This document shows positions 34,144 through 41,051 of a stretch of DNA of 41,051 bases, one piece after another; position 1 is the first letter of the stretch; each line of letters opens with the position of its first letter. The stretch lies in NCBI GenBank assembly GCA_039679385.1, contig JBDKVB010000164.1:1-41051 (forward strand). The letters are read 5' to 3'. This DNA is from Armatimonadia bacterium (lineage in GTDB: Bacteria; Armatimonadota; Zipacnadia; Zipacnadales; JABUFB01). Made by a program: the position numbers and the translations under genes. The notes under the pieces are model-generated. The model did no database searches and had not been told where the DNA came from. It saw nothing but the letters and a program-made list of their open reading frames with translations.

Positions 34144-35667
34144 CTATCGAAGGAAGTACTCCTGGCTGGTCGGCTCCGCATCTGTCGTCATCACGATCCC
34201 CAGCTTCCGGAGTCCCAGGTTGTCGCCCGGTCCCGGCTGGTGCGTGAGATGCATCTGCAGGCCGCGCAGACGGGTAATCTGGTCAACGCCGGCCTTGGCA
34301 GCAGGGTTGGCGTCCGCGCTGATGCCCAGTGCAACCAGAAGCTCCTGGACATTCAGGCTCGCAGAACTCGAGGCCAGGCAGGTTCGCTTGAACTCGGTGA
34401 GGCTCCTTACCATGCTCTCGGGGAGCAGGTTGAGCCCCTCCGGCAGACCGGCAAGGCGCTTGATCCCGTTGAGAATCGCCGCCGAGGCCGAGTGCAGCAG
34501 GGGCGAGTTCTTGCCCGTGACCATCGTCCCGTCGGGCAACTCCAGGGCGGCGCCGCAGTAGAACCCGTCACTGCCCTTCTGGGTGCGCTCCGCCTCCTCA
34601 GCAGCATCCCGGGCCGGCTGGACCACACTCCGGTCCGTCGGGGTGAGAGACAGACGCACCATGAGCTTCTCGGCACGCTCCAGTACATGCCGCGACGCCA
34701 GGCCACGACGCGCTTCCCACAGGTGGCGGAAGTACCGGCGGATGACCTCCTGCTTCGAGGCCTCGCGGACCACCTCGTCGTCGGTGATGCCCGCTCCCGC
34801 CCGATTCACACCCATATCCGTCGGAGACTGGTACTGGAAGGTCTTGATACCGTGGGCGGTGATGCGGTCCAGAATCGCCTTCAGGATTGGGAAGGCCTCA
34901 ATGTCCCGGTTGTAGTTGGTGGTTGTCTTGCCATAGGCCTGTAGGTGGAAGGGGTCAATGAGCACCAGGTCGTCGAGGTCCACCGTCGCGGCCTCGTAGG
35001 CGATGTTGACCGGATGGTCCACCGGCAAGTCCCAGATGGGGAAGGTCTCGAACTTCGCATACCCCGAGCGCCGGCCCTGACGGCAATCGTGGTAGAGCTG
35101 CGACAGACAGGTCGCCAGCTTCCCACTCCCCGGTCCCGGAGCCGTCACCACGACCAGCGGGGCAGAGGTCTCGATGTAGGGGTTCCGCCCGTAACCCTCC
35201 TCCGACACAATGAGGTCCACGTTGTTCGGATAGCCCTGGATGACCCGCTGCGGATACACCGGAATGCCCTTGGCGGTGAGCCGGCGCATCAGTCGCTCGG
35301 TGGTAGACCCCTCCTGAAAGCGGGTGATGGCCACCGACACCCGGGTGATGCCCCACTCGCGCAGGTCATCGAGTGCCTTCAGCGTCGCCCTGTCATAGGT
35401 GATGCCGAAGTCGCCGCGGATACGGCCCTGCTCCAGATCGCCGGCATAGACGCAGAAGATCACCTCGACCTTGTCCTTGAGGCCCTGCAGGAGACGCATC
35501 TTCACGTTCGGATCGTAGCCCGGCAGGACCCTTGCGGCGTGCATGTCAAAGGTCAGCTTGCCGCCGAACTCCAGGTAGAGTTTGCCTGCCGCTCGGTCCA
35601 CACGGTCCAGGATCGCCTCGGTCTGCTGGTCAAGGTACTTCTGGTTGTCGAAGCCAACTGAGAACAT
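34144..35667 (-). CDS. DUF1846-family protein
   Basis: The 507-residue protein matches the DUF1846 type: MFSVGFDNQKYLDQQTEAIL at the start, then 'LYLEFGGKL', 'AARVLPGYDPNVK', 'TRVSVAITRF' and a P-loop-like APGPGSGKLATCLSQLYHD (about residues 165-185). The family is of unknown function, mainly known from Firmicutes and Actinobacteria. Its structure has a nucleotide-binding-like core. The ATG at 35667 was chosen because AGGAGG is 5 bases upstream and the family N-terminus starts there; the in-frame start at 35793 is rejected. No signal peptide. Divergent from the CE15-like esterase. No functional link can be drawn from neighbours. Confidence 0.9.
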   Translation of the reverse strand: MFSVGFDNQKYLDQQTEAILDRVDRAAGKLYLEFGGKLTFDMHAARVLPGYDPNVKMRLLQGLKDKVEVIFCVYAGDLEQGRIRGDFGITYDRATLKALDDLREWGITRVSVAITRFQEGSTTERLMRRLTAKGIPVYPQRVIQGYPNNVDLIVSEEGYGRNPYIETSAPLVVVTAPGPGSGKLATCLSQLYHDCRQGRRSGYAKFETFPIWDLPVDHPVNIAYEAATVDLDDLVLIDPFHLQAYGKTTTNYNRDIEAFPILKAILDRITAHGIKTFQYQSPTDMGVNRAGAGITDDEVVREASKQEVIRRYFRHLWEARRGLASRHVLERAEKLMVRLSLTPTDRSVVQPARDAAEEAERTQKGSDGFYCGAALELPDGTMVTGKNSPLLHSASAAILNGIKRLAGLPEGLNLLPESMVRSLTEFKRTCLASSSASLNVQELLVALGISADANPAAKAGVDQITRLRGLQMHLTHQPGPGDNLGLRKLGIVMTTDAEPTSQEYFLR

Positions 35668-35896
35668 CAGTTCCTCCTGCAAGGGCGTGTCTGCCCGGAG
35701 GTTCGTCCCTACGGGCGGGATACCTGCCCGACTTGCCGTCACGGCATCCTGCCTCAGATTCTCTGCGTCTTGCCGATAGGCCGGGAATGTCACTGCGGCT
35801 CGAAGGGCGAAATAGCACGGCGTGGCTACCCGGTCAGTGGTACGCCAAGCTCCCAGTATACGCTCTTTGACCAGACCACCTCATCAGGAGCCAACC

Positions 35897-37003
35897 ATGC
35901 CTATCCTCAAAGCTGAACTGCCCGACCTGTTCACCTTCGCCGACGGCACGCATCTTCAGAAGGCCGCAGACTGGCCGCAGCGTCGTGCCGAGTTGTACGA
36001 GCTCGCCGTGGGCCTCGAGTACGGTTGTATGCCTCCGACGCCGACCGCCGTCCATGCCGAGTTGCTCCACCCGAGCACCATCAAGGCGCCTGTGAAGGCC
36101 GCCCACAAACAATACCGCCTGAACGTGGAGGGTGGCAAGCGCCCCTTCTGGTTCATCCTCGATCTGCTGATCCCGGAGGTCGAGGGTGGTGGCGACCACA
36201 AGCTCCCCGTAGTCATCAACGGTGACGGCTGCTGGCGCATGATCACGGACGAGATCGTGGCGGAGGTTCTGGGCCGCGGCTACGTCCTCGCCACCTTCAA
36301 CCGCACCGAGATCGTGCCGGATGCCTACCGCAACGAGCGGGACACAGCCTTGTACCTCGTCTATCCGGACCTGGAGTTCAGTGCCCTCGCCGCCTGGGCC
36401 TGGGGCTATCACCGGGTCGTCGACTTCCTCCTCACCCAGGACTTTGTCGATCCCGCATGCCTCGCAGTGGTCGGCCATTCCCGGGGCGGCAAGACCGTGC
36501 TGCTTGCCGGGGCGACCGACGAGCGCATCGCTCTCACCGCTCCGAACGACTCCGGCTGCGGCGGGTCAGGTTCCTATCTGTGGCAGGGCGAGGGTTGCGA
36601 GAAGCTGGCCGACTTGATCCGTGCGGTGCCCTTCTGGCTTGGACCTCGCGTCGCCGAGTACGTCGACCGTGAGGAACTCCTGCCCTTCGACCAGCACTTC
36701 CTCAAGGCCCTGGTGGCGCCCCGGGCACTGCTGTCCACCGAGGCGCTCGGCGATCTGTGGGCCAATCCCTCCGGCACCTACCAGGTGCATCGGGCTGCTC
36801 GCGAGGCCTATCGTTTCCTCGGGGCAGAGGATCGCATCGGCATCTGGTATCGCGAAGGCGAGCACCGTCACGGAATCGTCGACTGGAAGGCCTTCCTCGA
36901 CTTCGCCGATCTGCAGTTCCGTGGCCTGCCGACGAGCACACCCTTCGACATGAACCCCTTCCCTGAGATGCCGGCTGCTTTCTCCTGGTCGGCGCCGCTC
37001 TGA
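35897..37003 (+). CDS. CE15-like glucuronoyl esterase / alpha-beta hydrolase
   Basis: The 368-residue protein has the alpha/beta-hydrolase fold, with the nucleophile elbow VVGHSRGGKTVLLAG (S195). The following APNDSGCGGSGS segment resembles that of CE15 glucuronoyl esterases, and the catalytic His is in REGEHRHGIVDW (H323 or H325). CE15 enzymes cut ester links between lignin and glucuronoxylan side chains. No signal peptide is evident, which is unusual for this family and may suggest a cytosolic relative acting on oligomers. The ATG at 35897 has AGGAG at a 6-base spacing; the longer frame from 35822 is rejected. A good intrinsic terminator follows at 37095. Confidence 0.8.
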   Translation: MPILKAELPDLFTFADGTHLQKAADWPQRRAELYELAVGLEYGCMPPTPTAVHAELLHPSTIKAPVKAAHKQYRLNVEGGKRPFWFILDLLIPEVEGGGDHKLPVVINGDGCWRMITDEIVAEVLGRGYVLATFNRTEIVPDAYRNERDTALYLVYPDLEFSALAAWAWGYHRVVDFLLTQDFVDPACLAVVGHSRGGKTVLLAGATDERIALTAPNDSGCGGSGSYLWQGEGCEKLADLIRAVPFWLGPRVAEYVDREELLPFDQHFLKALVAPRALLSTEALGDLWANPSGTYQVHRAAREAYRFLGAEDRIGIWYREGEHRHGIVDWKAFLDFADLQFRGLPTSTPFDMNPFPEMPAAFSWSAPL

Positions 37004-37033
37004 GGGACGAGGAACCCTTACAGTAGCGTCGGA

Positions 37034-37068
37034 TAGAGGCGAGTGGCGCAGATTGCGCCGAGCCTCTA
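37034..37068. other. Composite inverted repeat downstream of esterase gene
   Basis: TAGAGGC (37034-37040) pairs with GCCTCTA (37062-37068), and inside it GGCGCA (37045-37050) pairs with TGCGCC (37054-37059), with a GAT loop. It lies between the esterase stop and the terminator at 37095. It may stabilise the transcript 3' end. Confidence 0.45.
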
Positions 37069-37094
37069 CCTCGAGAGAAGCAGAGGAAGGAACC

Positions 37095-37127
37095 GCGGCG
37101 CATCCTTGTGGGTGCGCCGCTTCTTTT
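37095..37127 (+). terminator. Rho-independent terminator of the esterase gene
   Basis: GCGGCGCATCC (37095-37105) and GGGTGCGCCGC (37110-37120) form an 11-bp stem with one G-U pair and a TTGT loop, followed by TTCTTTT. This is the clearest intrinsic terminator in the window. Confidence 0.85.
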
Positions 37128-37130
37128 GTG

Positions 37131-37368
37131 GTGGATATAGCCCCTTCGGGAAGGTGTAGAGGTGGATCGTCACTAGACATCTTGTCAGCGAAACCACTTA
37201 TGGTAGTAGTGTGAGGGAACCTTTTCTATATCTATATCCTTCATGTATATGGTACTGTGTACATGAGGGTCTGGTGAGGTTCGACGGCGTCCTCGTGTGT
37301 GCCTCTCCGCCAGACCCAACCGGGCGAGCAAGGTCTCCCTCGTCCCCTCAAGGTTCGGAGGTGGGTAG
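37131..37368. other. A+T-richer intergenic region with inverted repeat
   Basis: From the terminator to the gene at 37369 no gene is visible. The part near 37190-37266 is clearly richer in A+T than its surroundings and contains TATATCTATATCC. It also contains an inverted repeat, TCATGTA (37241-37247) and TACATGA (37260-37266), 12 bases apart. It is likely to hold the promoter and operator of the downstream three-gene cluster, but no good -35/-10 pair stands out. Confidence 0.45.
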
Positions 37369-37884
37369 ATGCGCAAGCGCCGTCGCCTACGCATCGAGGT
37401 CATAGTCTACGTGCTCGCCCTGGTGGCCGTGGTCGGCCCGCACTGTCTCGACAACTGGTCGAGAGTGGCACGCGTCGCCGCCTTCATGGGGGTCAGTCCG
37501 ACGCAGGTCCGGCCTGACCGCCATTACGGCTGCCCGTATTACTGGCTCCTGACGCTTGCCACGCCCTTTGCGTATGAGGTGTTCAGCGAGGATGGCAGGA
37601 CGGTGGCATCCGTCGACCTGTTCAGCACCAACGATGTCCTGAGGGTGGCGTTCGAGAAGGGAGCCGGCCCGACGATGCCGATGGAGCCCACACGAGCATC
37701 GGAACGTGGGAAAGAACTCCTGGCGCGGTACTATGGTGTGGCGCCTATAGATCTTGAAATCGTCAGTACTGACGTGGGAAATGGCTACACCATCGTGCAG
37801 TACCGAAACGTGGCCACCGGAGAGAAGTACAAGGTGGAGGCCTACGGAGGCCGGGCAATCAGCTTCTACAAACCCCGTCACTGA
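37369..37884 (+). CDS. Membrane-anchored hypothetical protein (possible PepSY-like)
   Basis: The 171-residue product has a positively charged start (MRKRRRLRIE), one hydrophobic helix (about 10-24), and then an exported domain. In the domain, 'ERGKELLARYYGVAPIDLEIVSTDVGNGYTIVQYRN' has the helix-strand-strand look of a PepSY/YcdB-type unit, but the match is weak. GGAGG lies 7 bases before the ATG. The next two genes have related layouts (secretion signal, helix, then beta-rich part), so they may form a set. Confidence 0.6.
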   Translation: MRKRRRLRIEVIVYVLALVAVVGPHCLDNWSRVARVAAFMGVSPTQVRPDRHYGCPYYWLLTLATPFAYEVFSEDGRTVASVDLFSTNDVLRVAFEKGAGPTMPMEPTRASERGKELLARYYGVAPIDLEIVSTDVGNGYTIVQYRNVATGEKYKVEAYGGRAISFYKPRH

Positions 37885-37980
37885 GGGGTGCCCTGGGCCG
37901 CCAGCCAGCCCTGAGCTCCGACCGCAAGCCTGTTGAGGACGCAGTTTCGATCCTTCTACGCTGTAGGGAGCGTGAACGGT

Positions 37981-38934
37981 ATGACGAGTGCAAAGCTGGG
38001 CGTTCCTGTCGCAATAGCTCTTGTGTGTGCCCTGGGTGCCTGTCAGCCGCAGACGGGAGACCAGCCGGGACAGCCGCAAAGCCAGGCGACTGAGCCCGGC
38101 GGCGCTTCTGCGCAGCCCAACAACGAAGCGACCACGCCACAAAGCTCCACGGCAGAGCCAGCCGCGTCCGCGGCACAGGAAGGGACGCAGGCGACTTCGA
38201 CGGCGAAGCGCTCTCCCGAGCAGATCGTCGCTGACTTCCTTCAGTGCAAGCCGGAGGACCTCACCCTCAAACGCGAGGAGGGAGGGGCCAAATCTAGCCC
38301 CTCGCACGGCGCCTTCCGATTCGAACTCGGAGCTGCCACACAGCAACGCGAGACCGGATCCGTTGTCGTCGACGTCGAGCGCGGGTTCGTGACCCAACTT
38401 CGCTTTGCAAGCCGCTTCCCGAGAGAGGCCGGTATGAAGTCCACTCCGGAACTGGATGTACGGTGCAGGAAGCTGGCAGAGCCTTGGCTGGCTCGCGTCT
38501 GTCCGCTGAAGCGTGACCGGCTGGGTGACGGCGAAACCACGGTCATGGGTGGGCGAACCTATTGCATCAGGTGGGAAGAGGGGGCCGGCGAGCCCGGAGT
38601 GTGGACCGGCAGCCGGGTCCTGATGGGCTTCGACATGACCAGGGGCCAGCTCGTGTCCTACCTTCTGCGCGTCGCTCCGACGAAGGTGCCGAAGCCGAAG
38701 CTCGGAGAAGCTGAGGCGCGACGGGAGGCCGAGGCAGTCGCCAGGAAGCTCGGTGAGCAATACAGCGTCGGCCCTGATGCGAGGCTCGTGCTGTCCAGTG
38801 CCTATGCGCCTGAGGAGGGGCCCACCTGGGAGTTCACGCTCCATCACGGGACCGGGACGGACGCGGTCGTCATCGATGCCGTCAAAGGTTCGGAGGTGAA
38901 GCCCGGATGGACAGCGCCCACCGTCCCGCGGTAA
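37981..38934 (+). CDS. Lipoprotein of unknown function (possible PepSY-like repeats)
   Basis: The 317-residue product begins with a lipoprotein signal (MTSAKLGVPVAIALVCALGAC; lipobox LGAC) and then a low-complexity linker of Gln, Pro, Thr, Ala (about 22-75). Two similar units follow. The first starts 'SPEQIVADFLQCKPEDLTLKRE' and the second 'LGEAEARREAEAVARKLGEQY', and each continues with beta strands. This resembles PepSY/YcdB arrangements, which are often regulators or chaperones of secreted enzymes. The start at 37981 has AGGGAG about 10 bases upstream. It overlaps the next gene by 28 bases. Confidence 0.65.
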   Translation: MTSAKLGVPVAIALVCALGACQPQTGDQPGQPQSQATEPGGASAQPNNEATTPQSSTAEPAASAAQEGTQATSTAKRSPEQIVADFLQCKPEDLTLKREEGGAKSSPSHGAFRFELGAATQQRETGSVVVDVERGFVTQLRFASRFPREAGMKSTPELDVRCRKLAEPWLARVCPLKRDRLGDGETTVMGGRTYCIRWEEGAGEPGVWTGSRVLMGFDMTRGQLVSYLLRVAPTKVPKPKLGEAEARREAEAVARKLGEQYSVGPDARLVLSSAYAPEEGPTWEFTLHHGTGTDAVVIDAVKGSEVKPGWTAPTVPR

Positions 38935-39530
38935 GGGTGTGGTGGTGGATCTGGATGATCCCACTCTGTCTGCTGTGTTCAGGGTGCCCACATCCCCTGC
39001 TGCCTGTGGAGGAGGAGCGGCTGTCCGTCCAGGAGGAGCGACTCGCTATCAGCAAGGCGCTCAACCTACCTCCAAGCCGTCTCATCGGCACCGGGGCGGT
39101 ACTTGACGTGCCAACAGGTGGTCGCATGTGGGACATACAAGGGGTAGGGGAGAATGCCAAGCCTGTCGTCGGGACCGTCTTCACGCTGTTCTCGCAGGTC
39201 TGGAGCTACACTGTTCATCAGAGCGCGGACCCCAACAACAGGTGGCCTCTCATCGACAGCCCGCATCCTGTCAACTCTCAGACTGTGGTGCCTACCGCTC
39301 ACAAGCTGGCTTCGCGTCTATGGGGTCTGCAGCCCAGCGATATCGAGAGGGAAGCGGTGCGCACCTCTTACGGTATGGCGCAGGACGGATCGCAGGTCCC
39401 CTATCTGAGTGTGAAGATGACCTTCCGACGTGAGTCGCAGCGGTCGCCCCTGCATGTCACGATCGACTTCGATGAGAGCACTGGTGCTTGCTTCAACGTG
39501 CAAGCGCTGTTCAGCGAGAAGGGCCCCTAG
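38907..39530 (+). CDS. Lipoprotein of unknown function, overlapping its upstream neighbour
   Basis: The 207-residue product has an N-terminal lipoprotein signal (WWWIWMIPLCLLCSGC; lipobox CSGC). A short acidic helix follows, with a near-repeat (EEERLSVQEERLAISKALNL), and then a beta-rich domain with 'RLIGTGAVLDVPTGGRMWDIQG' and 'VTIDFDESTGACF'. It resembles the two proteins upstream in layout but I cannot name a family. GGAGG lies 10 bases before the ATG. The 28-base overlap with the preceding gene suggests translational coupling. It is convergent with the membrane protein gene, and the 165-base gap between them holds only weak stems. Confidence 0.65.
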   Translation: MDSAHRPAVRVWWWIWMIPLCLLCSGCPHPLLPVEEERLSVQEERLAISKALNLPPSRLIGTGAVLDVPTGGRMWDIQGVGENAKPVVGTVFTLFSQVWSYTVHQSADPNNRWPLIDSPHPVNSQTVVPTAHKLASRLWGLQPSDIEREAVRTSYGMAQDGSQVPYLSVKMTFRRESQRSPLHVTIDFDESTGACFNVQALFSEKGP

Positions 39531-39695
39531 CGTCCATAGGTATCTCGCCTGCCTTCCTTGGTATGGCCGTGACGCGCGAGTTCCCTGCAACGAATCGCAC
39601 CGCCACCACTCGCTGCGGAGCGCGAGCCAAAGGACTTGCCGGAAGCTGGGTTGTCGTGCGCTGTGCCGTGTCACAGGCCGGGAGGGCGCTGCCGT

Positions 39696-40322
39696 TCAAC
39701 GCACTCCCAGGGTGCGGCGTATTCCCATCTCTGCGATGACTGCGAGGATGAGGAAGCTCACCGCGTAGGAGAAGGCGTTAGCCACGGCGGTCGCCTTCAG
39801 AACCAGCTTCGTGTCGCGGTGCTTGCCGACGGAGAGAACCAGCACGAAGGCCTCCACACACAGAGTCACCGCATAGGACCGCAGCATGAGCAGTAGTGCC
39901 CGGCCGTACTCGTGCTTGACCATGGCGGTCTTCCAGCCACCCTCGAAGGCGCCCGCTACATACCAGGCCAGACTCACGAGCGCCGAGGCGGCGTTCGCCA
40001 GTACGGCGTAACCGAAGCCCTGGCCGGTCGTGAGCGTCAGCATGGCCTTCAACACCCAGGCCTCCAGCAGCACCGTCACGAGCACGTACAGCCCGAAGCC
40101 GATCGCCGCCGCAGCGGCAGCGACGAAGGCCAGACCGAAGACGTCGAAGCCCGAGGAGAACCACATGTCGTCGGCATAGGCGACGGTGGCCGACAGCAGA
40201 AGACCTGCACCCACGCCGACGAGGAGGGCGGACTTCCACCAGAACGCCCGGCGACTACCGCCACCAGCCTGCTCAGAACCCACCACGGCTTCCACCCCCC
40301 AGGGAAGGGCGCGTTGTTGCAT
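39696..40322 (-). CDS. Multi-pass membrane protein of unknown function
   Basis: The product has about 208 residues from the ATG at 40322 (217 from a GTG at 40349; neither has a good ribosome site). Five hydrophobic segments are visible: SALLVGVGAGLLLSATVAYA, FGLAFVAAAAAAIGFGLYVL, YAVLANAASALVSLAWYVA, SYAVTLCVEAFVLVLSV and AVANAFSYAVSFLILAVIA. The helices carry a few charged residues (ADDMW loop, LLEAWVLK) but no motif I know. It is 36 bases after the gene to its right, in the same direction, so the two are likely co-transcribed. Confidence 0.65.
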   Translation of the reverse strand: MQQRALPWGVEAVVGSEQAGGGSRRAFWWKSALLVGVGAGLLLSATVAYADDMWFSSGFDVFGLAFVAAAAAAIGFGLYVLVTVLLEAWVLKAMLTLTTGQGFGYAVLANAASALVSLAWYVAGAFEGGWKTAMVKHEYGRALLLMLRSYAVTLCVEAFVLVLSVGKHRDTKLVLKATAVANAFSYAVSFLILAVIAEMGIRRTLGVR

Positions 40323-40358
40323 CCCTACTGTCGACGCTTCCGTGCCCACCGTCTCATG

Positions 40359-41051
40359 TCATTGCCCCGGAAGGCGCAGTGGGCGCATCGGGATCGTCTT
40401 TTGGAGCGCTCCGGCGCGCACCTTCACACTCACCGGTCTGCTCTTCGTGCCGATGGTGAGGGTGCCTGATCCGTCGGCCAGACTCGGCGATCGGACCACG
40501 TAGTGCCCTTGAGCATCCGTGCGGGTGAGGAAGGTCCTGCCGGCCACCGTCAGCGTCACGTACTTGTTGCGTGCAGGGCTGCCGTCCTCGTTCTGAGCAA
40601 GGCCATCAAAGATGGAGTCGTGCCCCGGCGCACCACCAGACTGGAAGGCCCAGGTCCCGAAGGCGCGGTCATAGTAGACATGGACCACCAGCCCGGTCGC
40701 AGAAGTCAGGCTCACGGTCGTCGAGAAGGACTGACTGCGCCGGTTGTTGGTCATGTAGGTGCACTTGGAGCTGCTGCGGATCGTCTTGTTCTCGCTCTCA
40801 CCGATCCCCAGGAAAGACAGCCAGCCCTTGCTGTGCTTCTCGACGCAGGTCGTGAAGTTCGAGGAGCCAGTCCAGTCGCCATAGGTCACGGTATGGCTGG
40901 CGATTCTGCCGACGTTACCCCCGCCGACGGTGATGGGACTGTAGTTCGCCTCGACGAATCGCCCGGGCACCGTGTAGTCAAGAGGCCCGATGTTGGGCCC
41001 CCAGGTGAAGGGATCCTGCCTGACCAGCGACAGGATCGCGTCGGCCGAGAG
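40359..41051 (-). CDS. Secreted or surface hypothetical protein, 5' end cut by window edge
   Basis: The frame is open to the right edge, so the start is outside the window; the GTG at 40970 is internal to a longer frame (LSADAILSLVRQDPFTWGPN precedes it). The visible C-terminal 230 residues show an N/S/T-rich beta part (for example TYGDWTGSSNFTTC). A small beta-sandwich follows (about the last 90 residues) with 'KYVTLTVAGRTFLTRTDAQGHYVVRSPSLADG', which is the pattern of carboxypeptidase-regulatory or transthyretin-like domains. Such domains often end large secreted enzymes. No catalytic part is visible. Confidence 0.7.
   Translation of the reverse strand, partial: LSADAILSLVRQDPFTWGPNIGPLDYTVPGRFVEANYSPITVGGGNVGRIASHTVTYGDWTGSSNFTTCVEKHSKGWLSFLGIGESENKTIRSSSKCTYMTNNRRSQSFSTTVSLTSATGLVVHVYYDRAFGTWAFQSGGAPGHDSIFDGLAQNEDGSPARNKYVTLTVAGRTFLTRTDAQGHYVVRSPSLADGSGTLTIGTKSRPVSVKVRAGALQKTIPMRPLRLPGQ

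Noticed and set aside
37387-38991. 534-codon minus-strand frame opposite the three small exported proteins
   Set aside because: The plus-strand genes have lipoboxes and ribosome sites; the opposite frame has an Arg/Leu-rich composition typical of shadows.
1-41051. tRNA, rRNA, CRISPR array, transposase, integrase, phage genes
   Set aside because: I looked for T-loop motifs, regular repeats and the usual protein signatures by eye and saw none; a tRNAscan or HMM search would be needed to be sure.

Overview
The window looks like a chromosomal segment of an uncultured, high-G+C, Gram-negative-type bacterium, most likely Armatimonadota or a close relative. The best pointer is the gene at 6167-6787, a DUF1559-type prepilin with the [14 protein letters not shown] extension after the hydrophobic helix and a C-terminal H-X9-DG motif. 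This combination is common in Armatimonadota and Planctomycetota. Many large secreted polysaccharide-active proteins, lipoproteins and strong AGGAGG-type ribosome binding sites fit. I saw no tRNA, rRNA, CRISPR array, transposase, integrase or phage gene. The assignment is by motif recognition only; no search was run.

Layout. 1-1.7 kb: a MarR-type repressor followed by a periplasmic adaptor (cut by the left edge), with a near-consensus promoter and a palindromic operator over the marR start. 1.8-8.2 kb: a Gfo/Idh/MocA oxidoreductase, an 11-repeat beta-propeller-like secreted protein, an M55 D-aminopeptidase, the prepilin and an M24 peptidase. 8.3-20.0 kb: a polysaccharide-degradation block made of a beta-helix protein with two CBM9/DOMON-like modules, a LamG plus PL26/YetA-like lyase, and a 1359-residue secreted protein with LamG, transglutaminase-like and CBM6/35-like regions. 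20.0-21.1 kb: a small four-helix membrane protein and a degenerate HD-domain protein.

21.1-25.7 kb: a four-gene operon on the minus strand. It holds a secreted protein with two papain-like (BtrH/C39-type) domains, a 152-residue orphan, a cytosolic protein with the same domain type, and a translationally coupled Fpg/Nei-like protein that appears to lack both catalytic residues. This is the strongest candidate for an undescribed system here. 26.1-31.1 kb: an ankyrin-repeat lipoprotein, a secreted protein of unknown function behind a long leader, and an M19-type dipeptidase homologue that has lost half of its metal ligands.

31.2-37.0 kb: two Tat-type secreted phosphoesterases (calcineurin-like and GDPD) that share an almost identical 87-bp 5' cassette, a DUF1846 protein, and a CE15-like glucuronoyl esterase with a good terminator. 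37.1-39.5 kb: an A+T-rich gap with palindromes, then three small membrane or lipoprotein genes that may be PepSY-like. 39.7-41.05 kb: a five-helix membrane protein and the C-terminal part of a secreted protein cut by the right edge.

Taken together the window reads as a saprophyte's accessory region: cell-surface glycan degradation (pectin or rhamnogalacturonan and glucuronoxylan-type targets), peptide and D-amino-acid scavenging, and phosphodiester scavenging. Several homologues of known enzymes have lost catalytic residues and may have been recruited to binding or regulatory roles.
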